Shown here in pieces: positions 32,232 through 42,138 of a DNA stretch of 46,504 nucleotides (within the stretch, counting starts at the first letter, position 1; the number at the start of each line of letters is the position of its first letter). The stretch comes from Rhodocyclaceae bacterium. Lineage in GTDB: Bacteria > Pseudomonadota > Gammaproteobacteria > Burkholderiales > Rhodocyclaceae. The notes below the pieces were generated by a model that did not search any database, was not told the origin of the DNA, and was given only the letters and a program-made list of their open reading frames with translations. The stretch lies in contig RXJP01000058.1 of the NCBI GenBank assembly GCA_003963315.1, positions 11,610 through 58,113 of the forward strand, in the 5' to 3' direction. The position numbers and the translations under genes were made by a program.

Positions 32232-33377
32232 TCAGGCCGCGCCGACGACCTCGGGATGTAGCCGCTCATAAGCCGCAGCGAGGGAGGGATCGCGCCGCCT
32301 CACCTCGGCATGGTCCACCCGCCCGGTGCGGGTCATGTAGCTGTAGGCGAACTCATAGGGGTCCTGCTTCATCCTTTCATCCATGGTTTCGTACCAGCGC
32401 AGGCTGACGTTGGCGGCGTCCCAGATCTTCTTCATGGGCGGCAGCCGCTTCTCCTGGTACAGGGCCAGGGCAGCCGGGATGTCATTCCCCTGTTCCTTGA
32501 AGGCTTTGAACAGGGCGACGGCGTCTTCCATGGCGAGGCGGGTGCCGGAGCCGATGGAGAAGTGGGCGGTGCGCAGGGCGTCGCCCATGAGGACGACGTT
32601 GTCGAAGCTCCAGCGTTCGTTCCAGATGGCGGGGAATTGCCGCCAGTAGGAGTTGTTGGAGAGGATGGGATGGCCGTCCAGGTCCTGGGCGAAGACCTGT
32701 TCGCAGTGGCGCAGGGTGTCTTCGGGGCTCAGGTGGTCGAAGCCGGCCCGCTGCCAGGTGGCTTCTTCCACTTCGACGAGGAAGGTGCTCATGTCCGGGC
32801 TGTAGCGGTAGTGGTGGGCGCAGAAGACGCCGGCGGGGGTGTCGCGGAAGGTGAGGGAGAGGCTGTCGAAGGGTTTGCTGGTGCCGTACCAGATGAATTT
32901 GTTGGGCCGCCAGTCGATGGTGGTGCCGAATTTGGCTTCGTTTTCGCTACGGATCCAGGAGAAGGCGCCGTTGGCGCCCACCACGAGGTCGGCGTCCTTG
33001 ACTTGGTCCAGCGTGGTGACTTCGGTCTCGAATTCGATGCGGATGCCGAGTTTCTCGACATAGGCGTAGAGCCGGGTGAGCAGGTCGAGGCGGCCGATGG
33101 CGGCGAAGCCGTTGCCGGTGATGGGGATACGGGTGTCGTTGTGGACGATGGTGAGGTTGGGCCAGGTCTCCATGTGGGGGGTGAGGTATTGGTAGAGATC
33201 TTCGTCGTCGGCGCGGAGGAATTCCAGGGCGCGGTCGGAGAAGACGACGCCGAAGCCCCAGGTGGCGTGCCGCGGGCTGCGTTCGTAGAGCACGATGTCG
33301 TGGCTGGGGTCGTGCTTCTTCATCAGGGCGGCAAAGTACAGGCCGGCCGGGCCGGCGCCAATGATGGCGATTCTCAT
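32232..33377 (-). CDS. FAD-dependent aromatic monooxygenase, salicylyl-CoA 5-hydroxylase-like
   Basis: This 381-residue class A flavoprotein monooxygenase starts with the FAD motif IIGAGPAGLYFAALMKK (GAGPAG at 7-12). It carries the family's WGFGVVFSDRALEFL segment, a DLVVGANGAFSWIR block (the DG-type motif) and the late flavin-binding MGDALRTAHFSIGSGTRLAMEDAV. These match the stand-alone hydroxylases acting on CoA-activated aromatic acids, such as salicylyl-CoA 5-hydroxylase. They also match the N-terminal half of 2-aminobenzoyl-CoA monooxygenase, but that enzyme is about twice as long. It would add oxygen para to the hydroxyl, giving gentisyl-CoA. GGAGAACACC precedes the ATG. It lies 46 bases after the aryl-acid ligase, as expected for a two-step pathway. 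Confidence 0.78.
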   Translation of the reverse strand: MRIAIIGAGPAGLYFAALMKKHDPSHDIVLYERSPRHATWGFGVVFSDRALEFLRADDEDLYQYLTPHMETWPNLTIVHNDTRIPITGNGFAAIGRLDLLTRLYAYVEKLGIRIEFETEVTTLDQVKDADLVVGANGAFSWIRSENEAKFGTTIDWRPNKFIWYGTSKPFDSLSLTFRDTPAGVFCAHHYRYSPDMSTFLVEVEEATWQRAGFDHLSPEDTLRHCEQVFAQDLDGHPILSNNSYWRQFPAIWNERWSFDNVVLMGDALRTAHFSIGSGTRLAMEDAVALFKAFKEQGNDIPAALALYQEKRLPPMKKIWDAANVSLRWYETMDERMKQDPYEFAYSYMTRTGRVDHAEVRRRDPSLAAAYERLHPEVVGAA

Positions 33378-33423
33378 GGTGTTCTCCTCGTTGTCGATCC
33401 AGTGTTGTTATGCAGGACGGTGT

Positions 33424-35094
33424 TCATCGATCCCAGAAACGTTCCCGCTGGGTGCGTTCCTGTTCGAGCTTGGCGGCAATCACATCGCGCAATTGGCGTT
33501 TGAGTATCTTGCCCACCGGACTCAGGGGGAACTCGGCCACCACTTCCAGCCGCTCTGGCAGTTTGAAACTGGCGATGTGCTGCTGTTTGAGGAAGGCCAC
33601 CAGCCCCTCGAAATCCAGGCTCTGGTTTTCCTTGGGAATGACGAAGGCGCAAGCCCGTTCACCGAACAGCGGATCGGGCATGGCCACCAGGGTGACTGCC
33701 TTGACCGCGGGGTGGGCGAAGATCAGGTTCTCCACTTCCTCGCAACTGATCTTCTCGCCCCCGCGGTTGATCAAATCCTTGCGCCTGCCTTCGGTGTAGA
33801 TGTCGCGGCCGGTTTTACGCACGATGTCGCCCATGCGATAAAAGCCGTCCTCGGTGAACGCCTCGGCGTTCTTCTCCGCCGCGTTGTAGTAGGCGCGGAT
33901 GGTATAGGGGCCGCGGGTGAGCAGTTCGCCGGTTTCGCCGTCGGCCACTTCCTTACCCAGGTCGTCCACCACCTTGATCTCATCGGCGTCGCACACCGGG
34001 CGGCCGGAGCTGTGCAGCAGCAGGTCGTCCGGCGCATCCAATCGGGTCATGTTGATGAGCCCTTCGGCGGTGCCGTAGATCTCCTGGGGAATGCAGCCGA
34101 AACGGTCGCGCAGGCGTTGGCGCAGTTCCGGCGCGAGGCGGGCGCCACCGTTCTGCACCACCTTGAGGGAAGAAAAGTCGTAGCGATCCGGATCGGTGGA
34201 ATTGAGCCAGGTGGCAATCAGGGGCACCACCGCAGCGATCACGGTGACTTTTTCCTTTTCCACCAGGGCGAAGATCTCCGCGGTGTCGGTGGAAGGCGCC
34301 AGCACCACGGTGCCGCCGTAGTAAAAAGCGCCGAGCATGCCCGGCGAGGCCAGGTTGTAGTTGTGGCCCAGGGGCAGGATGGCCATGAATACGGAGGCCT
34401 CATCGAAACCCGCCGCCGCGCCGCAAAGACGGGCGTTGAGCACATAGTCCTGGTGGGTGCGGGGAATCAGCTTGGACAGCGACGTGGTGCCGCCGGAAAG
34501 CAGCATGGTGGCCACCTCTTCCGCCTCCACGACGACGCCGGACAGGCGCCGGGCGATCTCACCATCGCTGCGGGGCTCGGCCATCAGGTCGGCGTGGGCC
34601 GCCTGTCCCGCCGCCGGTTCCCCCACCACGATCACGCTGCGCAGGTCGGGAAACTCCTGTTGCATTTCCACCGCCATGGCGCGGTAATCGAATTTATTGA
34701 CCGTATCGGGAATCACATAGGCCACGGCGCCGGAGGCGCGGATGAAATGCCGCACCTCGGTATGGCGATGGGCGCGCAGGGCCAGCACCGGCACGGCGCC
34801 GATGCGCACCAGGGCCAGGTAGTAGTGCACGAACTCGGGGATGTTGGGCAATTGCAGCAGCACCCGGTCCAGGGGACGAATGCCCCGGTCCAACAAAGCG
34901 GACGCCAGGCGGGCAGTGATGCGGTCAAGATCGCGGTAGGTCTGCCGCACCTCGCCGGCCACCAGGGCCGTCTTGTCCGGCAACCGGGCCACGGTGCGGG
35001 CCATCATGTCCCACAGGGTCAGGCCTTCCCAGTACCCGGCCTCGCGGTAACGCCGGGCATATTCCTCCGGCCAGAATTTGCAGCCTTCAAGCAT
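33424..35094 (-). CDS. Aryl-acid adenylating ligase, salicylate/2,3-dihydroxybenzoate type
   Basis: This 556-residue member of the ANL superfamily resembles EntE/DhbE/YbtE enzymes. The N-terminus LEGCKFWPEEYARRYREAGYW is the typical opening of that subgroup. The P-loop is LSGGTTSLSKLIPRTH (199-214). HNYNLASPG (244-252) corresponds to the aryl-acid pocket with its Asn. IYGTAEG (339-345), GRRKDLINRGGEKIS (hinge) and the catalytic Lys in PLSPVGKILKRQL complete the set. No carrier-protein or siderophore genes are near, so here it should make salicylyl-AMP and then salicylyl-CoA for the adjoining hydroxylase. AGAGAGGAGACC precedes the ATG at 35094. It is divergent from the NahR-like regulator. Confidence 0.83.
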   Translation of the reverse strand: MLEGCKFWPEEYARRYREAGYWEGLTLWDMMARTVARLPDKTALVAGEVRQTYRDLDRITARLASALLDRGIRPLDRVLLQLPNIPEFVHYYLALVRIGAVPVLALRAHRHTEVRHFIRASGAVAYVIPDTVNKFDYRAMAVEMQQEFPDLRSVIVVGEPAAGQAAHADLMAEPRSDGEIARRLSGVVVEAEEVATMLLSGGTTSLSKLIPRTHQDYVLNARLCGAAAGFDEASVFMAILPLGHNYNLASPGMLGAFYYGGTVVLAPSTDTAEIFALVEKEKVTVIAAVVPLIATWLNSTDPDRYDFSSLKVVQNGGARLAPELRQRLRDRFGCIPQEIYGTAEGLINMTRLDAPDDLLLHSSGRPVCDADEIKVVDDLGKEVADGETGELLTRGPYTIRAYYNAAEKNAEAFTEDGFYRMGDIVRKTGRDIYTEGRRKDLINRGGEKISCEEVENLIFAHPAVKAVTLVAMPDPLFGERACAFVIPKENQSLDFEGLVAFLKQQHIASFKLPERLEVVAEFPLSPVGKILKRQLRDVIAAKLEQERTQRERFWDR

Positions 35095-35151
35095 CGCGGG
35101 TCTCCTCTCTGTTGTTGTGGAGGAAACTTTAGATTCAAACTATGATTGCTT

Positions 35152-35164
35152 CCAGAAATTCTGG
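35152..35164. promoter_or_regulatory. Palindrome in the divergent ligase/LysR promoter region
   Basis: CCAGAA-A-TTCTGG is a perfect 13-base palindrome in the 87-base space between the two divergent start codons. Next to it, ATTCAAACTATGAT (35133-35146) has the T-N11-A spacing and general look of a NahR/NodD-type LysR half site. Together they may form the regulator's operator. Confidence 0.4.
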
Positions 35165-35181
35165 TGAATACCTTTATTCTT

Positions 35182-36096
35182 ATGGAAAATATCAGCAAGC
35201 TGGATCTCAACCTGCTCGTCGTGTTCGATACGGTGCTGGCGGAACGCAGTATTTCCCGTGCCGCCGATCGGCTGGACCAGGCCCAACCCACGGTGAGCAA
35301 TGCCATCAACCGCCTGCGGCGCATCACCGGCGACCGGCTGTTCGTGCGCACCAGCCACGGCATGGAGCCCACCCCCCACGCCGAGCGCATCGCCCTGCCT
35401 ATCCGCCAGGCCCTGGCCACCCTGCGCAGCACCTTGCAGGCGCCGACAAGCTTCGACCCGGCCACGTCGACCCGCAGCTTCACGCTGTACCTGACGGATT
35501 TGGGAGAGGCCTTCTTCCTGCCCAAGCTGCTGGCGCGACTGCGCGCCCTGGCACCGGGGGTCAAACTGACCACCCTGCCCATGCCCGACCGCAATCCCCA
35601 GGCGGCCCTGGAAAGCGGTGAGGTAGATCTGGCGGTGGGCAATCTGCCGGACTTCCGTACCGGCTTCTACCAGCAGCGGCTGTTCCGCGAGCACTACATC
35701 GGCATCGTCCGTCCCGACCATCCGGTGATCGGCAAACGCCTCGGCGCGCAGCAGTTCGCCCAAGCCTCCCACGCCGTAGTGCTGCCCTTCGGCACCGGCC
35801 ACGGCATCGTTGAACAAACACTATTGAAGATGGGATTGCAGGACCGCATCATGCTGCGGGTGCAGAACTTCCTGGTGCTGCCGGCCATCGTCGCCAGTAC
35901 CGACCTGATGGCCATCGTGCCCCACAGCGTGGCCAGCCAATTGTCGGCCGACCACGCACTACGCTTGGTGAAACCGCCGATCCAGTTGCCGGAGTTCGAC
36001 GTCAAACAATGCTGGCACGAGCGCTACCACAGCGACCCGGGCAACCAGTGGCTGCGCGGCCAACTGGCGGATTTGTTCATCCACCGGGTTTCTTGA
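35182..36096 (+). CDS. LysR family regulator, NahR/NodD-like subgroup
   Basis: This 304-residue regulator has an N-terminal winged helix (LDLNLLVVFDTVLAERSISR, recognition helix in QAQPTVSNAINRLRR, about residues 8-65) and a ligand domain. Several blocks match the salicylate-responsive NahR: FVRTSHGMEPTPHAE, SFDPATSTRSFTLYLTDLGE, and VVLPFGTGHGIVEQTLLKMG, followed by CWHERYHSDPGNQWLR at the end. NahR turns on salicylate catabolism when it binds salicylate, which fits the divergent ligase and hydroxylase. The start was set at ATG 35182; an upstream TTG at 35146 lies over the operator-like palindrome. No clear ribosome binding site is seen. Salicylate as effector is inferred from similarity, not proven. 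Confidence 0.85.
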   Translation: MENISKLDLNLLVVFDTVLAERSISRAADRLDQAQPTVSNAINRLRRITGDRLFVRTSHGMEPTPHAERIALPIRQALATLRSTLQAPTSFDPATSTRSFTLYLTDLGEAFFLPKLLARLRALAPGVKLTTLPMPDRNPQAALESGEVDLAVGNLPDFRTGFYQQRLFREHYIGIVRPDHPVIGKRLGAQQFAQASHAVVLPFGTGHGIVEQTLLKMGLQDRIMLRVQNFLVLPAIVASTDLMAIVPHSVASQLSADHALRLVKPPIQLPEFDVKQCWHERYHSDPGNQWLRGQLADLFIHRVS

Positions 36097-36101
36097 GCGC
36101 C

Positions 36102-36662
36102 TCAGCGACGGACGATACTGCCGCTGCCGGCCTTGACCAGATCGCCGGCAGCGAAACCGGGATCCTTTTCAAAGCTGTAAGTCTTCTCATCGCCGCTATC
36201 GAAGCGGACGGATACCTTCCACACCTTGGAGGACTTCACCTTTTCCTCGATCTTGTGGCCGGCATAAGCGCCGCCCGCAGCGCCGGCGATGGTGGCGATA
36301 TCCCGGCCGGTGCCCTGTCCCACCTGATTGCCCAACACGGCGCCGGCAACACCGCCGGCGATCACGCCCAGGGCACTGCCTTCACCTGCTTTTTCCTCCA
36401 CCCTGACTGCAACAACCTTGCCGCAATCCGGGCAGGCGCCGGAGCTGGATGTTTTTGTGGCAGCCGACTTCAAGGCTTTGTTGTACTCAGCCTTGGCATC
36501 GCGCAGGCACTGCATGCGCACGCTGGAGGTGGACTCTTCCGCGCACAGCTTCTTATCTTCGGCATAGCGAGCCGCCGCTTCCTTGCGGGCGGCATCATTG
36601 GCGGCAAAGGCGTGAGTAGCGACCAGGAAGGGAAGTACAGCGACGATCAGGGGTGTTTTCAT
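36102..36662 (-). CDS. Glycine zipper 2TM-domain envelope protein (first paralogue)
   Basis: This 186-residue protein has a signal peptide (MKTPLIVAVLPFLVATHAFA, cleaved near residue 20), a polar alpha-helical region with two cysteines, a CPDCG motif, and a glycine zipper (GVIAGGVAGAVLGNQVGQG, then TIAGAAGGAYAGHKIEEK) of the Rick_17kDa/2TM type. A C-terminal beta domain follows (VSVRFDSGDEKTYSFEKDPG), ending IVRR. The zipper can insert into or span a membrane. Function is unknown; family members affect outer-membrane integrity. It is convergent with the LysR gene. A paralogue lies at 44204-44911, with the same CxDCG-zipper-beta order. Confidence 0.8.
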   Translation of the reverse strand: MKTPLIVAVLPFLVATHAFAANDAARKEAAARYAEDKKLCAEESTSSVRMQCLRDAKAEYNKALKSAATKTSSSGACPDCGKVVAVRVEEKAGEGSALGVIAGGVAGAVLGNQVGQGTGRDIATIAGAAGGAYAGHKIEEKVKSSKVWKVSVRFDSGDEKTYSFEKDPGFAAGDLVKAGSGSIVRR

Positions 36663-36893
36663 TTTATGGCTCCTACCAACGATTCGTTTCGGAAGGGCGG
36701 CCCCGATGCCGCCCGAAAGAGGACTCTAGCGGGTTCGCCTTCCCCCTAGCAAGGACGTTTTACACGGGACAGCGATGCCGTCGAAATCCGCAACGGTTTG
36801 ACGCACCTCAAAACCGCCATGCACTGGGGGAGGAAACAAAAACTAGAATGAACCATCTGCGGATGGGGGTTCGCAAAGGTCGGGAGGAACGCC

Positions 36894-38165
36894 ATGGTCG
36901 ACAACGCTCAGGACATCCACTATCTCCAACACGTCACCGCCTTGGGCGAGCGGCGCAAGGTGGTCGCCCATGCGCCGATTTTTTCCAAAACCGGCGTCAA
37001 GCTGGTGGAGGCCGGGGTGGCTGTAAGCCAGGACCTGCTGGATAAGCTGGGCAACCACCATCTGTTTCCCATGCTGGACGAATGCCTCACCGTGGAAGAC
37101 GCGCTCTCATCGGCCTCGCTGCGGGGACAAACCAAGGATTTGCTGGCGGAAGACATCACTTTCGGCGCCCTGATTCCCCCAGGCGGAGACGACGCCCTGC
37201 TCGACGCCATTGCCGCCATTCCCCTTCCCGCCCCCCTCGCTTTCAAGCTGACGGTAGCCAGGGAGCAACGCCCGGAAATATTCCGTCACTCCCTCCAAGT
37301 CGCCCTGTTGGCCGCCCTGTTGAAATCCATGGATGCCACCTGCACCCCGGCCGCCATGAGCGACGCGGCGGCGGCGGGACTGTTCCACGATATCGGCCTG
37401 CTCCATATCGACCCCGCCATTTTCGATACCCACCAGGGCCTGACGGAAGCCCTGCGCCACCACCTGTACAGCCATCCGATCATTGCCTACCTGATATTGG
37501 AAAGGACTTCCGGTATCAATCCCAATATCGCCCTCGCGGTATTACAGCACCATGAACGTATGGACGGCAGCGGCTACCCCAAAGGCCTGGCCGCATCCCA
37601 ATTGGGCGAATTGGGACAGATTCTGGCGGTGGCCGAACTGGGCGCCACCTTGCTGGCCCAGCCCAGCGAGCTTCCCCTGAAACGCCATCTGGAAGTGGTG
37701 CTGCGCATGAACGCCGATAAGCTCCAGCCCCGATATACCGCCCATCTGGAAACCTTGTTAGCGGCCATCCCGCGGCCCTCGTCTGGCCCCACAGGCAATA
37801 CCGAAACCATTTTTTCCAGTCTGATTAGACTGGCCGTGGCCATCAACCACTGGCGTTCGGTACGGGCCCAGCCCCAGCAGCCCGCTTTGCTGCACTTCAT
37901 CGACGGCCGCGTGGAACGCCTGGCCCATGCCCTGGCCGATGTGGGAATCGACCTGGACTACTGGACCACCTACGATGCGGACATCGAACAGGACGGCGCA
38001 ACGCTGGCGGAAATCGAGATCGTCGCCCGGGAGGCCATGTGGCAACTCAATGCCCTCACCCAGGAAATCCGGCGTAAATGGAAGAATGCCATCGACCACG
38101 ATGCGGAGCAGTGCCGCCCGGCGCTGGATTGGCTGGCGTCAGTGGAAGCGGAAAACCTCGGCTGA
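36894..38165 (+). CDS. HD-GYP domain protein (probable c-di-GMP phosphodiesterase)
   Basis: This 423-residue cytoplasmic protein has an N-terminal region of about 110 residues without recognised domain (it begins MVDNAQDIHYLQHVTALGER), then an HD-GYP core. The core shows RHSLQVALLAALLK (His 132), LFHDIGLLHIDP (H165, D166), H194 in LYSHPIIAYL, the HHERMDGSGYPKG segment (219-231), and a C-terminal helical part with no domain I recognise. All metal-binding residues and the GYP-type motif (GSGYP) are present, so hydrolysis of c-di-GMP to GMP is plausible. GGGAGGAACGCC precedes the ATG. The 230-base stretch upstream (36663-36893) holds no other gene. It is convergent with the DUF1415 gene, three bases apart. 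Confidence 0.9.
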   Translation: MVDNAQDIHYLQHVTALGERRKVVAHAPIFSKTGVKLVEAGVAVSQDLLDKLGNHHLFPMLDECLTVEDALSSASLRGQTKDLLAEDITFGALIPPGGDDALLDAIAAIPLPAPLAFKLTVAREQRPEIFRHSLQVALLAALLKSMDATCTPAAMSDAAAAGLFHDIGLLHIDPAIFDTHQGLTEALRHHLYSHPIIAYLILERTSGINPNIALAVLQHHERMDGSGYPKGLAASQLGELGQILAVAELGATLLAQPSELPLKRHLEVVLRMNADKLQPRYTAHLETLLAAIPRPSSGPTGNTETIFSSLIRLAVAINHWRSVRAQPQQPALLHFIDGRVERLAHALADVGIDLDYWTTYDADIEQDGATLAEIEIVAREAMWQLNALTQEIRRKWKNAIDHDAEQCRPALDWLASVEAENLG

Positions 38166-38168
38166 GGT

Positions 38169-38765
38169 TTATTGCTTGTCCGGCTCCGCCGCCAGCAACT
38201 GTCGCCACCCTTCGTGGCCCAGGCGGCGCAGGGTTTCCATATTGCGCTCGTAAATATCCTCGGCGTTGGGGAAGGCCGCCACAGCGCGGTCTATGCTCTC
38301 TTCCCGCAGCAGATGCAGGGTGGGATAGGGGGAACGGTTGGTGTAGTTCTCGATGTCCTCCGGCTCGCTGCCGGCGAATTCGTACTGGGGATGGAGGCTG
38401 GCGATCTGGAAGATGCCTTCGTAGCCTTCGTTGCGTAACAGGGCGTCCGCTTCCTGCAGGAAGAAGTGGTAGTCGATGAAGGCCGTCATGGCCTTGGGGT
38501 GGATCAACAGGGTCGTGTCCAACTCCTTGGCATCGGTCTGTGCCAGCAAGCGGAATTCATGGGCCAGCTCCGCCAGCAGGTCGTCGGCGCTTTCCGCCAT
38601 GGTCACGGCATAGTGCACCTGTTTCTTGACGTGCACCGCCTTGGCGAAGGGGCAGAGATTGAGGCCGATGACCGCCGTTTCCAGCCAATGGCGGGTGGCG
38701 GCGACAATGGCCTCCACCTCGGCGGCATCGGCGTAGGGCTTGAGGACGGACGTCTCTTGGTTCAT
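38169..38765 (-). CDS. DUF1415 family protein
   Basis: This 198-residue soluble protein matches DUF1415, common in proteobacteria and of unknown function. Typical segments are the N-terminal RHWLETAVIGLNLCPFAKA, VHYAVTMAESADDLLAELAHE, LLIHPKAMTAFIDYHFFLQ and NRSPYPTLHLLREESIDRA. The invariant Cys-Pro-Phe-Ala-Lys stretch near residue 38 and the HP-x3-F-x2-Y motif are present. No signal peptide, membrane helix or cofactor motif is seen. It lies 28 bases downstream of prfC on the same strand and is probably cotranscribed with it. Confidence 0.85.
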   Translation of the reverse strand: MNQETSVLKPYADAAEVEAIVAATRHWLETAVIGLNLCPFAKAVHVKKQVHYAVTMAESADDLLAELAHEFRLLAQTDAKELDTTLLIHPKAMTAFIDYHFFLQEADALLRNEGYEGIFQIASLHPQYEFAGSEPEDIENYTNRSPYPTLHLLREESIDRAVAAFPNAEDIYERNMETLRRLGHEGWRQLLAAEPDKQ

Positions 38766-38793
38766 GGCGGATTGATGACGAATTGATGCGTCC

Positions 38794-40374
<1,581 letters not shown>

Positions 40375-40440
40375 GGGGGGGCTTTCGAAGGAAACGGCGG
40401 CCGGAGACGCGACGCAAGCATCGCGGGCCAAAGGGGCGCG

Positions 40441-40446
40441 ATTATA
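40441..40446 (-). promoter_or_regulatory. -10 hexamer of the prfC promoter
   Basis: TATAAT on the minus strand (ATTATA as written) lies 67 bases before the GTG start of prfC. The -35 region is poor. Its position rules out translation starting at the GTG codon at 40458. Confidence 0.5.
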
Positions 40447-40559
40447 CCCAAGGCACACCGCTCCCCAGTCCGCTTTTGCCCTGGAACCTTGTTCAATCAG
40501 GGCCGAATCGGCGACAATAGCGGGCTTTATTGCTCCAATCTGCCGAAAGTCCCGTCGCC

Positions 40560-42080
40560 ATGAGCCAAACCGAACAGAACGCCGCTCCTTCCGCCCCCGC
40601 CCAGGACGAGAACCACATCATCGCCGAGCGCCGCGAGAAACTGAAAGCCTGGCGCGAAACGGGCAAGGCCTATCCCAACGATTTCACCCGGGAGAACCTG
40701 GCGGAAAAACTGGATGACCTCTACGGCGAAAAAACCAAAGAAGAGCTGGAAGCCACCCCCATCGAAGTCAAGGTGGCCGGCCGCATCATGCTCAAGCGTG
40801 TCATGGGCAAGGCCAGTTTCATCACCATCCAGGACATGTCCGGCCGCATCCAGATCTTCGTCAGCAAGGACGGCGTGGGCGACGACACTTATACCGACTT
40901 CAAGAAGTGGGACCTGGGCGACATCGTCGGCGTGGTCGGCACCATGATGAAGACCAAGACCGGCGAACTGTCGGTGCAGGCCGCATCCATCCGCCTGCTG
41001 TCCAAGTGCATCCGTCCCCTGCCGGAAAAATTCCACGGCCTCACCGACGTGGAAACCAAGTACCGGCAACGCTACCTGGACCTCATCACCAGCGAAGAAT
41101 CGCGCTTTACCTTCGTCGCCCGCAGCAAGATCGTCTCCAGCATCCGCCACTACATGACCCACGCCGGCTTCATGGAAGTGGAAACGCCCATGATGCATCC
41201 CATTCCCGGCGGCGCCTCGGCCAAGCCCTTCGTCACCCACCACAACGCCCTGGACCTGGAGATGTTCCTGCGCATCGCCCCCGAGCTCTACCTCAAGCGC
41301 CTGGTGGTCGGCGGCTTCGAAAAGGTGTTCGAGATCAACCGCAACTTCCGCAATGAAGGCTTGAGCCCCCGGCACAACCCCGAGTTCACCATGATGGAGT
41401 TCTACGAGGCCTACGCCAACTACCAGACCCTGATGGACTTCACCGAAGGCCTGTTGCGCCATTCGGCGCGGGAAGCCCTTGGCACCGAGGTATTCCAGTA
41501 CCAGGGCCGCGAGCTGGATCTGTCCAAGCCCTTCCATCGCCTCACCATGGTGGAGGCCATCCGCAAATTCCACCCCGGCTACAGCTTCGAGCAACTCAAC
41601 GACGATGCCTGGCTGCGGGAAAAACTCACCGCCATGAAGGTGGACCTGCGCGGCGACACCAAGCTGGGCGCCCTGCAACTGCTGATGTTCGAAGAAGTGG
41701 CCGAAGCCGAACTGTGGGAACCCACCTTCATCGTCGACTACCCGGTGGAAGTGAGTCCCCTGGCCCGGGCCTCCGACGCCAGCCCGGACATCACCGAACG
41801 CTTCGAACTGTTCATCGTCGGCCGCGAAATCGCCAACGGCTTCTCCGAACTGAACGATCCGGAAGACCAGGCCAAGCGCTTCATGGACCAGGTCAAAGCC
41901 AAGGACGCCGGCGACGAGGAAGCCATGTTCTACGACGCCGACTACATCCGCGCCCTGGAATTCGGCCTGCCCCCCACCGGCGGCTGCGGCATCGGCATCG
42001 ACCGGCTGGTGATGTTGCTGACCGACAGCCCCGCCATCCGCGACGTGATCCTGTTCCCGCAGATGCGCCGCGAAGACTGA
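40560..42080 (+). CDS. lysS: Lysyl-tRNA synthetase, class II
   Basis: This 506-residue cytoplasmic enzyme charges tRNA-Lys. The N-terminal anticodon-binding OB fold runs about residues 65-155 ([20 protein letters not shown]). The class II core has motif 1 in [21 protein letters not shown], motif 2 in [29 protein letters not shown], and motif 3 in [20 protein letters not shown]. The length fits the family. The start was set at ATG 40560 ([10 protein letters not shown]); a frame from 40530 adds ten residues not found in the family. It is divergent from prfC. In many relatives it follows prfB, but prfB is at 9707 here. An intrinsic terminator follows. Confidence 0.97.
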   Translation: MSQTEQNAAPSAPAQDENHIIAERREKLKAWRETGKAYPNDFTRENLAEKLDDLYGEKTKEELEATPIEVKVAGRIMLKRVMGKASFITIQDMSGRIQIFVSKDGVGDDTYTDFKKWDLGDIVGVVGTMMKTKTGELSVQAASIRLLSKCIRPLPEKFHGLTDVETKYRQRYLDLITSEESRFTFVARSKIVSSIRHYMTHAGFMEVETPMMHPIPGGASAKPFVTHHNALDLEMFLRIAPELYLKRLVVGGFEKVFEINRNFRNEGLSPRHNPEFTMMEFYEAYANYQTLMDFTEGLLRHSAREALGTEVFQYQGRELDLSKPFHRLTMVEAIRKFHPGYSFEQLNDDAWLREKLTAMKVDLRGDTKLGALQLLMFEEVAEAELWEPTFIVDYPVEVSPLARASDASPDITERFELFIVGREIANGFSELNDPEDQAKRFMDQVKAKDAGDEEAMFYDADYIRALEFGLPPTGGCGIGIDRLVMLLTDSPAIRDVILFPQMRRED

Positions 42081-42093
42081 GCCCATTGCGAAC

Positions 42094-42124
42094 AAAGGCC
42101 CTGCATCCCCATGCAGGGCCTTTT
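42094..42124 (+). terminator. Intrinsic terminator after lysS
   Basis: AAAGGCCCTGCAT (42094-42106) pairs with ATGCAGGGCCTTT (42111-42123) around CCCC, followed by TTTT. mnmC starts 15 bases after it, so mnmC needs read-through or its own promoter. Confidence 0.85.
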
Positions 42125-42138
42125 GCATTTCTGGCCCC

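Noticed and set aside
33295-35145. Open frame of 616 codons on the plus strand over the aryl-acid ligase
   Set aside because: It lies opposite a ligase with all adenylation motifs and has no recognisable family character.
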